NCBI GenBank assembly: GCA_025677815.1
Contig: JAIXMP010000027.1
Location: forward strand, 434,001 to 498,000
Direction of reading: 5' to 3'
Length of the DNA stretch: 64,000 nucleotides
Origin: Phascolomyces articulosus
Taxonomy: Eukaryota > Mucoromycota > Mucoromycetes > Mucorales > Lichtheimiaceae
The position numbers and the translations under genes were made by a program. The number at the start of each line of letters is the position of its first letter. The stretch's first letter is position 1. Below, piece after piece: positions 22,260-32,875 of this stretch. The notes below the pieces were generated by a model. The model searched no databases and was not told the DNA's origin. It saw only the letters and a list, made by a program, of their open reading frames with translations.

Positions 22260-23480
22260 TCAGGCGCTTTCAGGTCGGAACTTCTGGGTAAAGTCGTTTG
22301 CCTCGGCCCATCTCTTTCCAATAGATTTTTCAAGTGCACTTGTATACCAGGATGTTATAATCGTAACAATGACCATGAACGCAATAAAAACACCATTAAT
22401 GATATCATTATAAGTATCGATATCTTGAGTCGATCTATCACTGACTTTGACGAGCAAAGCACAGATCACTACTTCAAAGACAAAAAGTATTCCCCAACCA
22501 GCAGTTTGTAAACGCATACACCAGCGGAAGAATCCAACATGCTCATATAGCCAATCGAGGACATTGTCTTCCTGTGAATAACCATCATGATCAATCCACT
22601 GATAATTTATATTGCTAAATAATTTGTTAGCAAGCAGGTGGGTAAGTGGCTTCAGAACAAACCATTTCGTCTTAATGGGTATCAAGGTGACAAGGAACAT
22701 AGCACCAATGGCAGCAATGACGGCAGAATCACGAATCAATAAAGTTCGCTCATCACCTATATATGGTATTGTTTATAATTATAACAAAATAATTCATGTG
22801 TATCACATGAGTTGATTGAAATGATGTTAGTTACATAGCATGACACTTCAATATGCAGTTTTCAAAAATGGTAATTGTATATATAACAAGGGTGTTCCCC
22901 CCACAGCCTCAAACATTCTTCATCTTCCTTTCTGCCAAGAGTGATAAAAAACCAGGATTACGTTACTTGTAATGCAACACCTGGGTTGGTTTGTTTTTCT
23001 GCCAAGAATGATTGCTGTTGTGTATTTGAATTTGTAAAAAAAAAGGGAGATAACTTTACCAGGAATAAATGAAACCGCCCCGCAAAAGATATATCCAAGG
23101 GCACTAACACAACCGAGTTCATCGATTTTTTGATCTTTGAGAAAATGAAAAGTAACCCAAATGATAGGAGGAGCGGCAGCAACCAAAAGAGAAGGACCAA
23201 CACCAATAAGGTGTCGAATACCATACGTCAATCCCAAGGGTATACCAAGATGAATTGCCATAACGCTAAGGAGTGTAAGGAAGTTGTAAAATATCCCTAA
23301 ACTTTGTTCTTTAGGCATTTGATCTCCTGGTACATATCGTTCAAATTCTTTGATCTTGCTATCCGTGATGTTTTCTGCCTTGTCATAACCTACTTTGGAT
23401 GAGGCAATTCCACCTTGATCTTCTTCATCTCCAACAGCAGGGGAGGTAGTGGCATTGTTTTTCTTTTTAAAAATTGACAT
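22260..23480 (-). CDS. Multi-pass membrane protein of unknown function
   Basis: Two exons, 23480-23060 and 22756-22260, joined in phase 1 (FIPG|DERTLLIRD), 305 aa. Seen: a Lys/Asn-rich hydrophilic start (MSIFKKKNN), an acidic stretch, then hydrophobic helices at FYNFLTLLSVMAIHLGIPLG, SLLVAAAPPIIWVTFHFL and CVSALGYIFCGAVSF. The second exon carries SAVIAAIGAMFLVTLIPIKT, GWGILFVFEVVICALLV and GVFIAFMVIVTIITSW. The block RTLLIRDSAVIAAIGAMFLV plus IPIK resembles the VC0807/DUF3159-like group of membrane proteins found in many fungi and bacteria; this is from pattern memory only. No catalytic motif is evident. The C-terminus (KSIGKRWAEANDFTQKFRPE) is hydrophilic. Confidence 0.8.
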
Positions 23481-25116
23481 TTAATATTAAAAAAATAATG
23501 TATGTAGTTTTAGTCAACAAGGGTTCAATTCGACGGCTAAATGGGGGAAAAAGAATAAATATAAAAAAGAATTATTTGATCTAACATGTGTCCTTTTATA
23601 TGTTTGGTTTTTTTATTATTATCTTTTATTATGCCATTGTTTCATCCACTCCTCTATCTGAAATAAGGTTTCTGTCATTTCCTAGAAGTCAAAGTTTTCT
23701 TTTTTTTTTTTTAGATAAATATGACCTATTCCTATTGCGTAGTATAGCATTATATATGTGTGCATCATGGAGGCTTGTTGGACATCACATTGCTGTGGCG
23801 TTATATAGATAAACGTAGCTTGTATTGCGTTTTGTTACACCTTTAAATTTAGATTATCCTCGGATATCTGACGAACACTATACATCATTTTTATCTTGGG
23901 TAAGTAGTCTTTTTTTAGAATTTCATGTCTAATAGGTATGTGTGTGCTTCTATTTTTTCTTATTTCATACAAGTATATATGCACGCATACGACCATGTTG
24001 ATTCTGTTTCTCATGTGTAAAATGCTCCCAGATCATCCATATTGCCGTTTTTTTTGACATATGTTGGTAATTTACATAGTACTGTAGTTAGTATCTACTT
24101 TTTTTGTAGTAGCTTTATAAGAGATATTCTTTTTGAAGTATGTATTAAAAAGTGATATTTTTACAGGAAAGAGTCCTGTTTCAACTCACCTTGGAGGAGT
24201 AAGTCAAGAACAAGTGAACCATTTGTAAAAAATTTTCTTGTCTATTTTATCTAATAAGTCGCTTTCTTGCTATGAAATACAGGTATGTAATGCTTATTAT
24301 GAAGATAAAGATCTAATAGCGCGTGTGATATAAATTTGGTTATATACGAATACAGAGTGCAAGTCTAAATAATAAGAGATCCCTGCCTTGCTTTATGTCT
24401 ATTTTCAGATGACTATAAAATAAAACATTTTTGCTTTGGATCATTAAAAGCCATGGCAATTACTTCAACTGTCAATAATTAGATAGAGGTCTCCTTATTC
24501 TATTGTCTTGGTAATAAGCAACAAGATCATCCCATTTGAGTTTAAGAGGATAACTTGACGGGGGAATTTCTCTTTATCCACACGTTTTTTTACGCAAATG
24601 ATAAAAAAGAACAAAGAAGGGTTGTTTAAATAAATATGTATTTTAATCCATTTATGGAAGTTTAAAAGGTCAGATGCTTTGCTTTCCTAGTTATGATAAC
24701 CCATTCCAATAAAAAAGAACACGTTTCATTTACTCCTGCATCAATGAACTGTTACACTTGTTTTTCCAGCTTGTAGAATTATAATATATAGATGACACTA
24801 TGACTGTATTATCAAAATATATCACTACAACAATAAAAATGACTAATACAACGTACAAAAGGTTAAGCGTGAATAATAGAAAAACAAAAGACATAATTTA
24901 TACTTAATATGTAAACTCGCTTACACTAAATTGAAAAGGTTAAATACATAACCAAGGCAACATCACAGTCACCATTCAACGCGTATTTTTTAATTTCAAC
25001 GAAAAAAGGAAGAGGGCACAAAAGAAAGCGCGCTGATTGTGAACGCGTCGTTTTTTTTATATATTTCTTTTTCCAACCCTTTTTTTTATCCACACTTTTT
25101 TTTTTCGTCGTACGTA
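23481..25116. other. Intergenic, no gene seen
   Basis: A 1.6 kb divergent spacer containing the promoters of the membrane-protein gene (-) and of ASF1 (+). Open frames are short and dominated by Phe, Ile and Tyr from AT-rich sequence. T-rich runs occupy the last 80 bp before the ASF1 start. Confidence 0.5.
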
Positions 25117-26215
25117 ATGTCTCTCGTCAACATTTTAAATATTGCTGTATTGGACAATCCTGCCTCTATTACAAGTCCTCTTCAGTTTGAAATCACTTTT
25201 GAATGTAATGCTGAACTCCAAGATGGTAAGTTTTATCCTTCTTTCTTTATTTTCATTTTATTACTGCCATCACTCTTTGTACATAAAGTATTATGTGCCG
25301 TGCAAGGAGTAAAAAAAAGCACGCCAGAGAGAGAGAGAGAGAAAGGACGCGTTTTGATATAAGAATTTAAAATACTAGAAATAATAATAATAATAATAAA
25401 CAAATAAACCCTCATTTAGACTTGGAATGGCGTATGATCTATGTTGGTTCAGCCGAAAGTCAAGAATATGATCAAGTCCTTGATTCCATTATGGTTGGAC
25501 CCATTCCCGTTGGTGTCAACAAGTTTGTCTTTTCGGTAATAATATGATATATATATATATATATTTATGAATATGTGTTTAACCAGTGAGTTGTTACTGT
25601 CATTTTATAGGCTGGTCCACCCAAACTTGAACTTTTACCTCAAAAGGATCTCCTTGAGGTCACTGTCGTGCTTTTGAGCTGTTTGTACCACGATAAAGAA
25701 TTTGTTCGTGTCGGATACTATGTGAACAATGAATATGTAGATGAAGCTTTGCGTGAAACTCCACCAGAACAAGTTCAAATTGACAAGTTACAGCGAAATA
25801 TTTTGGCAGATAAACCCAAAGTCACCAGGTAAATAGAATGGAATAAATGCATTTTTTTTAGTATATAAATGTGTCAAATAGGGAATCCATCATTTAACAC
25901 TTGTTTTTTTAATTTATTTAATTTTAGATATACTATCAACTGGTAACTAATGAAAGGACTGAGTGACAAAGGAAGGAAGCAGAGAGAGAGAGAAATTAAT
26001 AATGGCATGTGAAAATAATAATAATAATTTTTTTTGTATAGGTCGAACCCACAACAAAGTGACCTTGTAGCAGAAGGCACATCTGGTCAAACTGATCAGG
26101 TAAATAGGATGATGACGAGAGTAAAAAAAAAAGAATGGGTAACAAAAGATGGGATACAGGAAACTAATCAACCCATATTTTTTTATACTAAATTTAGGAT
26201 ATGATGGTCCAGTAA
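25117..26215 (+). CDS. ASF1: Histone chaperone ASF1
   Basis: Six exons: 25117-25225, 25420-25535, 25611-25828, 25928-25942, 26042-26099 and 26198-26215; 177 aa. Exon 4 is a 15-nt microexon (ends of RYTINW). Seen: the near-invariant ASF1 start [18 protein letters not shown], then [63 protein letters not shown] and KPKVTRYTINW. This covers the complete Ig-like core (about 155 residues), including the H3-H4 contact residues of the Val/Asp/Arg type (V94-, D54- and R108-like positions). A short Gln/Asp-containing tail follows, shorter than the long acidic tail of budding yeast. Known role: binds H3-H4 dimers and passes them to CAF-1 and HIRA during nucleosome assembly. The start is unambiguous from conservation. 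Confidence 0.97.
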
Positions 26216-26566
26216 AACGGAATGATGATTTTTTCAAGGTGTTCGGGAAGAGATACCCAAATGATTTAAAATGTGTTTAATTATATATGGTTATTATTAT
26301 TTTTCATATAGAGAAAAAAACACATGCATAAAAAAAAAGAAGTTAGTGTAAATCTTTTAGTTATTTCGAAAGAAAAAAAGGTAGCAAATACAGCAAATAC
26401 TACATACAATCATTATAATTATTATGTAAAAAAAATTATACTAAAAAGAAAAAGAGCAAAAAAAGAATATATGGACATTTGGGAGGTTTTTCAAAAATGA
26501 AGGGTAAAAATAATATGGGTATGGAAATGGATAAATAGTTGTGATGGATGGGTTGCGATGGGTTTA
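26216..26566. other. Convergent intergenic spacer
   Basis: This is an A-rich 3'-to-3' spacer between ASF1 (+) and the coiled-coil adaptor gene (-). Several A8-A9 runs and AATAAA-like contexts occur. Nothing coding is seen. Confidence 0.5.
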
Positions 26567-28854
26567 TTACTTTTCCATGATCGCATCGGGACCTTGCCAG
26601 AGGTTAATAAGGATAGCAGTCATAAGAACTAGTGAAAAACGACACCATTGACATAAAGCATGAAAGAGACTTTGTAAAACCCAATATGCGTTACCAGTGA
26701 CGCCAGAAGGTTTATCACTACTACGAAAGAGTTCCATGCTATTACTATTATTATTCGAGTGTTCGGCGTAATGTCGCCCAACACTTCTATTATACCGACA
26801 GTCAAAGGATGTAAATAAGAGTTCAGAAGAAAGTCGTGGGTAAAGATCATGAGCTGCGTAGACGCTACCGGATCCACCAGGCGAAAACATATCAAAGTCC
26901 ATGATGCTACCATTCTTGATACTAGTGCCTTTCACACTATGGGTCTTGACACTGCTAGTACCACCACCATTTTTGACACTCCTCTTGATGTAACGCGCAG
27001 CATCCTGAATAATAGAATGCTCCTTATTAAAACCAGTCGATGTCACGAGGGTTTCAAATGCGTATTCAGCTGGTGCTCTGTAGAATGATGCCAAATTCTG
27101 CTCGGTCAAACTTGCAACCTCACGCAGTTTGGTCAAGGATAAACATGAGTCAGCATCAGAAGTACAAGTACCATGCCCTTCATCTTCATTTTGTTCTTGT
27201 TCTACAAGATCATTATTGGATTGATGATGGTGTTCACTCATAGTGTCATGATCATCAACATCGTTATTGCTATTGCTGTTGTCATCGTCATTGTCGTCAG
27301 TACCATGATAGTGTTGTGAATTTTTAAACCATGCATTTTCTAATTCGCCCAAAAGACTTTGTTTTGGTGTAGTCATACGCAAATCTTGTAGGTTACATGA
27401 GTGAGAGCGACCACGTTCCCCACTACCATTACCGACTGCGGCTGATGCCACCATCATCATGGACCCAATACTATTGTAATGGATACCGCCACCACCATAT
27501 TCGCTGGGTGAAGGAGAAGGTTTCGGTGACCAGCCGATGCCCCGATCTCGTAAACGGGATAAAATAGTACGATGATCCTCCAAACTTGTGGTCAATTCCT
27601 CAATATGTTTAAATTGACGTTGATAAGCTTCTTGTAAATTATCATAGCCTTGTTGTGTAAATTGGAATTGATGAAATTGTTGACGTAAATTATCAAGGTC
27701 AGAAAGTGCTGTTTCTAGTTTTTCTTCAATGGATTTCTTGGCGTACACAAGATGGTTATTTTCTGATTGCATCTTTGCCATCTTTTCGGCAAGTTCCTCG
27801 GCTATCCATTGATCTTCTTCGTCTACGTTACACGAAAAAGGCGTCGTTCCACTTTTATTTGGATCGTCTTTAAAGTTTTTGTTGTTGTTGTTGATGCCTC
27901 GTGCTGCTGCTCGTTCCTGCCGAGCAGTTTGGGATTCCTCCATTTCTTGAATTTTTTGAACAGCACATTCAAGATTACTTTTTAAAAGATCAATTTCATT
28001 TTGTAATTTTCGAACTTGTTTTTCATTGGCTTGACCTGAAGCAGCGGATTCATTCAAAGCATTATCAAGCATATGTTGCATTTCAGCATTTTTACGTTCT
28101 AATGCTTCGATCAGTGCTTCGCGTGCATTTTGATTGGAGATTAATCGCATGGTGGCATCGTCGCAGTCTTCGTCGTCGTCGTTACTATAGTGTTTATTAT
28201 CGTCATTATCCTCTTCTTGACTTCCATGAGCACTATCCCAGCCACCATCATCGATCGACGGTGATGGTAAACTTTGATTACATCGATTGACTTGGTCTAA
28301 TAAATCTTCATATCTTGATTTTAAAGACACGTTATTATCAAGTAAAGACTTGCCAATTTCGGCCGCTAAAGCAAGATCTACCGTTATTATTATCATTATT
28401 ATTATTATGATTTAGTTTTGGTTAATAATAATAATTTTATATATAGTGGTGATATTTTTTTATATATAATTATCACTGCGTGTTGATGCATGCATACGCA
28501 CGCCCCCTCTTTCCTTTTCTTTTTGCTCCCCTTTTTTATTATTTATCACGCCCCCCTTTTTTCTTCTTCTAATTTCCCCCCCACACAATAATTTTCTCAT
28601 TCACACACAAACACCTTTACTCATACAGCAACCAACATATAAAAATAATCATAATTACCTTTATCTTTTTCACGTAATGATGTATAGGCGTTCTTTAATA
28701 AAGCTGTTAATTCAGTCGATGATTTATCAGCAACCCAAGAAAAGGATGACATAAAAGAAGCTGTTGATATTGCCCCTGGTGAAACAGGCTCTGTATTGGT
28801 TATTCGTTGTTGTGATAAATTGGAAAGTGGTGGAGGTGTATTACGACGAAGCAT
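26567..28854 (-). CDS. HAP1/BICD-like coiled-coil protein with dynein-adaptor CC1 box and hydrophobic C-terminus
   Basis: Two exons, 28854-28659 and 28377-26567, joined in phase 1 (LREKDK|D|LALAAEIG), 668 aa. Residues about 66-80 read DLALAAEIGKSLLDNN, the CC1-box pattern (DLxLAAxxGxxLL; AAxxG at 70-74) that binds dynein light intermediate chain in BICD, Spindly, TRAK and HAP1 family adaptors. Long coiled coils follow (about 110-180; 210-300), interrupted by acidic Asp/Glu and Asn-rich linkers. A Ser/Gly-rich segment then leads to the block LTKLREVASLTEQNLASFYR then APAEYAFETLVTS. The extreme C-terminus has a hydrophobic stretch (RFSLVLMTAILINLWQG) ending 8 residues before the stop, which could be a tail anchor. 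Known family role: adaptors that link cargo to dynein-dynactin. Assignment here rests on the motif and architecture, not on a search. Confidence 0.8.
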
Positions 28855-29148
28855 GATTGTTGTTATGTACAGATATGATATGAGTTATTTATATAGATTG
28901 TTATGAAAGTATAATGCTGATAGTAATAATAATGATAATAATAAAATAAAGATGAAAATGAAAGAAAGAAAGATGAAGAAAAGAAGAAGGGTAATTGAAA
29001 AGGGAGATCGTTGGACCCTTTTTACATTCACACACAAGTGAAAAAAAAAGAAAGAAAGTAAAAAAAAAAAACTCGTTTTTTTATATAAAATTGGGTAAGT
29101 TGCGTATAATCTTATTTATATAGATTATTATCATCAACATCATCATCA
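28855..29148. other. Promoter-side spacer
   Basis: Purine-rich runs (GAAAGAAAGAAAGATGAAG-like, about 28955-28990) lie directly upstream of the coiled-coil adaptor start. No gene is visible. Confidence 0.5.
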
Positions 29149-29349
29149 TCATTTATTATGCACTTTAACAGTACAACTTATATTTCTGTACAACCATTTA
29201 TGCATAGGATCTTCTCTCACCTTTCCCTTTTCAATATTCAATCGCGAGGGTTTATTATCATTATCAATTGGGTAAAAGAAGTAATAGTCATGACTCTCTA
29301 CAACTTGTATGTCGTACCACCCAAGTCTTTGTAAATGGTCTGTGAACAA
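29149..29349 (-). pseudogene. Short coding-like fragment, possible gene remnant
   Basis: A 66-codon open frame without a good ATG (it opens at a TTG right after an A-run plus AG that looks like a splice acceptor). The sequence is protein-like rather than AT noise: RLGWYDIQVVESHDYYFFYP, then IDNDNKPSRLNIEKGKVREDPMHKW in one run, ending NISCTVKVHNK. The upstream sequence on the minus strand holds no partner exon that I can join. It is either the last exon of a broken gene or a small unrecognised gene. No family is assigned. Confidence 0.35.
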
Positions 29350-29746
29350 CCTTTTTTTTTTGTTGAATGTTGAATATTGTTGTTGCTTATCACATGTTTA
29401 ATTCGGACTGATCTCTTTTTGGGTCAAGTAATAATAACAACAGGCTCTTTCCCTTTCCATTTCCTCTCCTTTTTTTTTCTTTCTTTCTTTGAGCTACTAC
29501 TCCTTCATGATTTATTTTCCCACTTATATCATTCTACCTTTATTGAACGATTTTAAAATTAAAATGAGACAAATGAGACAATTGAGACAATGTTTATTGC
29601 AAACAGTAAAATAATAAAAAAAATTTGATATGTTTATCCTTATTATTGAAGTAAATATTCTTGACACTTCCTCCAATCCTCCTTTTTTGATTACCATGCC
29701 ATGTGAAAAAAATACCCTTATTATAATTATGATCCGATTGTTATAA
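29350..29746. other. Intergenic spacer
   Basis: AT-rich, with T-rich patches around 29340-29360 and 29465-29490 and short GAGACAA repeats near 29565-29590. No gene is seen. Confidence 0.45.
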
Positions 29747-29938
29747 GTTGCTATGCAACAGGGATGTTATATAGTATTCCCTAACAACAGTTGTAACTAA
29801 GCAACAATAATTTGTCACTTAGCAACAATGATAACTAAGCAACAATATTTTGTAACCTAACAACAGCAGAAATAACCTAGCAACAGTAAAAGTAACCTAG
29901 TAACTGTAGATGTAACCTAGCAACAGTAACCTAGTAAC
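29747..29938. promoter_or_regulatory. Array of nine RFX X-box-like motifs
   Basis: Nine 13-bp sites fit the X-box form GTNRCC/N-NN-RGYAAC. They lie at 29747-29759 (GTTGCTATGCAAC, a perfect inverted repeat), 29793, 29814, 29831, 29852, 29872, 29892, 29912 and 29926 (start positions). The later ones read GTAACCTAGCAAC or GTAACCTAGTAAC. Start-to-start spacing for the middle sites is 20-21 bp, about two helical turns. The array lies in the divergent spacer between the coiled-coil adaptor gene (-) and the homeobox gene (+, about 860 bp downstream). It could also be viewed as a degenerate 20-bp tandem repeat; the two readings are compatible. RFX-family proteins (Crt1/RFX) are known to bind this half-site pair. 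Regulation of either neighbour is inference. Confidence 0.6.
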
Positions 29939-30259
29939 AGAGTAAAAGTAAACAATTAAAAACTATCCACTTTGCGTAACCATAGTTTCTAAAATTAACA
30001 TTTTTATAAATTGCGATTTATAAACTCTCCGCTCTTCTATTTATTCATTTTGAAATAAAGGAGAAACGCGTATATATTCAGGGACATAATTCTTTGACGT
30101 GATTTATTAATAAAAGGATGATCACACTACTGTAACTGAACTAACTTGTAGAATAATAGACTGATTTAATGATGAATAGTGATTTGATAATGATGATAAA
30201 GAAACAATCAAATTATGATGGTGGCGGGTTCTTTTTTAATTTTTTTGTTTCCACCTTTG

Positions 30260-30293
30260 TGTTACACTAAACTTAGTAGCTTTTAGTGTAGCA
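30260..30293. repeat. Imperfect inverted repeat (12-bp arms)
   Basis: The arms TGTTACACTAAA (30260-30271) and TTTAGTGTAGCA (30282-30293) pair at 11 of 12 positions around a 10-nt loop. The site lies in the homeobox gene's upstream region and could be a dimeric protein-binding site or a small hairpin. Confidence 0.5.
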
Positions 30294-30713
30294 CTTTAAA
30301 AAAAAGGGCGGGTTGGATTGAATGAAAGTGGGTGGTGCTTTATGGTGATTGAGTGATAATAATATTGATGGTGTTGATGATGATGATGCTGGTAACTTTT
30401 TTTTTAGCGCCACTTGTTAAAACTCGTTTTTTTCTTTCTTTCTTTCTTTCTTTTTCTTTACCCAATTCTCTTTTTTCTTTATGACTTTGTTGTAATCCAG
30501 TCCTTCCTTTGATTATTTTCCTTGTCGTCTTCACTTCTCTCTCTCTCTCTCTTCCCTTTTTATAATCACTTCTTCTTTAAACCTCGTCATATAGTCATTC
30601 CTTTAAACTAAAAAACAGATCATTCCTTCTTTTTAATAATAATCCCTCTCTTTCTCTATCTCGATTCCTCCTTAGATAAAAATTCCTCTTTTCTTTAACT
30701 AGTCCTCCTTCAA

Positions 30714-30730
30714 ACACACACACACACACA

Positions 30731-30763
<33 letters not shown>
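30714..30763 (+). repeat. (CA)n-(CT)n compound microsatellite in 5' leader of homeobox gene
   Basis: About 9 CA units pass directly into about 16 CT units, ending 37 bp before the ATG of the homeobox gene. It is part of a longer pyrimidine-rich leader (about 30530-30765), of the kind often seen at fungal core promoters. Confidence 0.8.
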
Positions 30764-30767
<4 letters not shown>

Positions 30768-30799
30768 CGACAAACAACAAACTCTTTGAAAATTCCATC

Positions 30800-32381
30800 A
30801 TGAATCACTTGAATCAACCTTCACTTTTAACCGCGAATGCTAATGTCCCTTCTCAACAACAACAACAGCTTCACCACTCACAACAACCAAAAAAACGTAC
30901 TCGTGTTACACCTTCACAACTTTCCATTCTGGAAGAAACCTTTGCCATTAGTGCAACACCCGACAGTAAGATGCGTAAACAATTAGCACAAAAACTTCAA
31001 ATGCCGGAACGGTCCATTCAAATTTGGTTTCAAAACAGAAGAGCCAAAGTGAAAATGTTACAGAAACGTGCCATGATGCGAGAAGAACAAGAAGCAGCTA
31101 AAGCTCGTTTATATGCAGAAGCAGCAGCTTATGTTCATCATCATCATCATCAACCTTATTGGTATCCACGTAGGTCTCATGCTCATCATCCTTCTCATCC
31201 TCATGCTCATCCACCTTTTCCTCCTCCACCTGCTAAAGTACCAATTCAACGTGCATGGAGTTCAGATGTCGTTTCCTCTTCAGCAACGACAACCACAACT
31301 GCTACTTCTTCCTCTTCTGTACAACAACATAATAATAATAATCAACATCATCCACAAACACCTCCTACTTCTTCTTCTACCACAAGTACAGCTCCTGTGA
31401 CAACACCATCTGTAGTACCACATCAGCAACAACATACAACTGCTCCTCCATCACATTCACAACAAGCAAATGCATTTTCTATTCCTCCTACTTTTGCTGC
31501 ACCTCCTCCTCCACCTCCTCCACCTTTTACAACAGCTACACCACCGCTACCATTATATATTGTACCAAATGAAACAATGGATTATCCAGAAGATGTGGAT
31601 GATATGAGATTCAGACGAATTGGTAAATAATTTATTTTTGATTTTCCCTGATTATCGTGAGAAATAAAGAAAATTCGGGTTTCCTCTTATTGACATTTTA
31701 TATGTAAATTGTTACATAGATAGCGAACCTGTACCCATTATTGATGATCCCTCACTTTCTCTCACGGCCACAGATGCCCCAACGACTGGTAGTGATGGTA
31801 GTGGTCTTATCACAGCAAGCGCTCTCACTGTTGGTACTTGGCACCGCATGAAAATCACACATCAAGATCTATTGTGCTACTATCATTCAACAGAACGAAC
31901 GTTTGCATGGCATATCCGAGACAGCGACTATCATTTCAAGATGGTGGTATCTTTTGATATCATTGCTTCAATCGAAATCAATAGTTTACCGGATAATGTG
32001 TCAGCCGATGTTCATTTAGATTTGGCCGAACCGCCTTTATTCTTTATGGAAAACGGTGGGGATAACAATTGGATTCAATGTAGTGATTTTACTGAAAGTA
32101 TGCAAGCAACGTGTATTCTTCGACATACCATCCGTGGATTAACAGCAGATTTACGTCAAGAATTGTTTAACATTGCTAGCTTAGATGATGGGTTGTGTCA
32201 AGTCACACAATTCTTTACCACACCTACTTCAGCAACGCCTTCACTTGCCATGATGGCAGCAGCACAAGCAGCAGCAGCTTCATCCTCTGAACCACCTCCT
32301 GTCTTTGATCAAAACTTATTATGGAGACATCAAAGTTTACCATTAGGTTTTGGTTGGGCAGATGAATCTTCTTCCTTTTGA
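30800..32381 (+). CDS. Homeodomain transcription factor
   Basis: Two exons, 30800-31622 and 31720-32381, joined in phase 1 (RFRRI|D|SEP), 494 aa. Seen: a Gln-rich start, then a homeodomain at about residues 31-90 (KKRTRVTPSQLSILEETFAI; recognition helix ERSIQIWFQNRRAKVKM, containing the diagnostic W-F-x-N-R). A His/Pro-rich and Ser/Thr-rich disordered middle (polyHis, polyPro) follows. The second exon encodes a well-conserved-looking C-terminal domain (TWHRMKITHQDLLCYYHSTE, then RTFAWHIRDSDYHFKM) like the C-terminal region of fungal Hoy1/Pah1-type homeodomain proteins. Typical 60-residue homeodomain, not a TALE type. Known role: DNA binding in fungal development and hyphal programmes for this class; the target is unknown here. 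The upstream X-box array and the CA/CT leader are the visible regulatory features. Confidence 0.92.
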
Positions 32382-32875
32382 ATGAATTCTACTACTTTTA
32401 CTTATTCTTATCATTAATATTAAGTACCAACAATGTCATTATATATTTTTATACATTGCATCCCTTACCAATTCAACTTCTTTATTCTCTATTATTCATT
32501 CACTTTTTTTTTATTTCAATGACAACAATCCATTTGCCACTTCTAACACCAACAAACCCATTTTTTTTATTTGCTACCCAACTTTTCTTTATATTATCTC
32601 CTAGCTAACAAACTATATCATTATTAGAGCTGCTTCCTTGCTAAACTTCTCTCTCTCTCTCGTTCCTCTTATATATCATTACATAACACATTTCACAAAT
32701 GCATATCTATTATTAAAAACCAATCAGCAAAAAAAATATATAGATTTTTCACCAAAAAAAAAAAACAAACAATCAAAACGCGGTTGAAAATTTGGTAGAT
32801 TTTTTTTTATCTACGCGATTTTCGGTTGTGAAAAGTTTCGCGTTTCTTTTTTTTTCCTTGTTCCTAATAATAATA
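32382..32875. other. Intergenic spacer
   Basis: T-rich and A-rich, with a CTCTCTCTCT run near 32650 and A-runs near 32755. It should hold the homeobox 3' UTR and the promoter of the polymerase-subunit gene. An in-frame upstream extension of the next ORF exists, but it is Phe-rich and unlikely to be translated. Confidence 0.5.

Noticed and set aside
30530..30765. CRISPR-like or satellite interpretation of the CT/CA-rich stretch
   Set aside because: It is a simple microsatellite leader of a eukaryotic gene. There are no spacer-repeat units.
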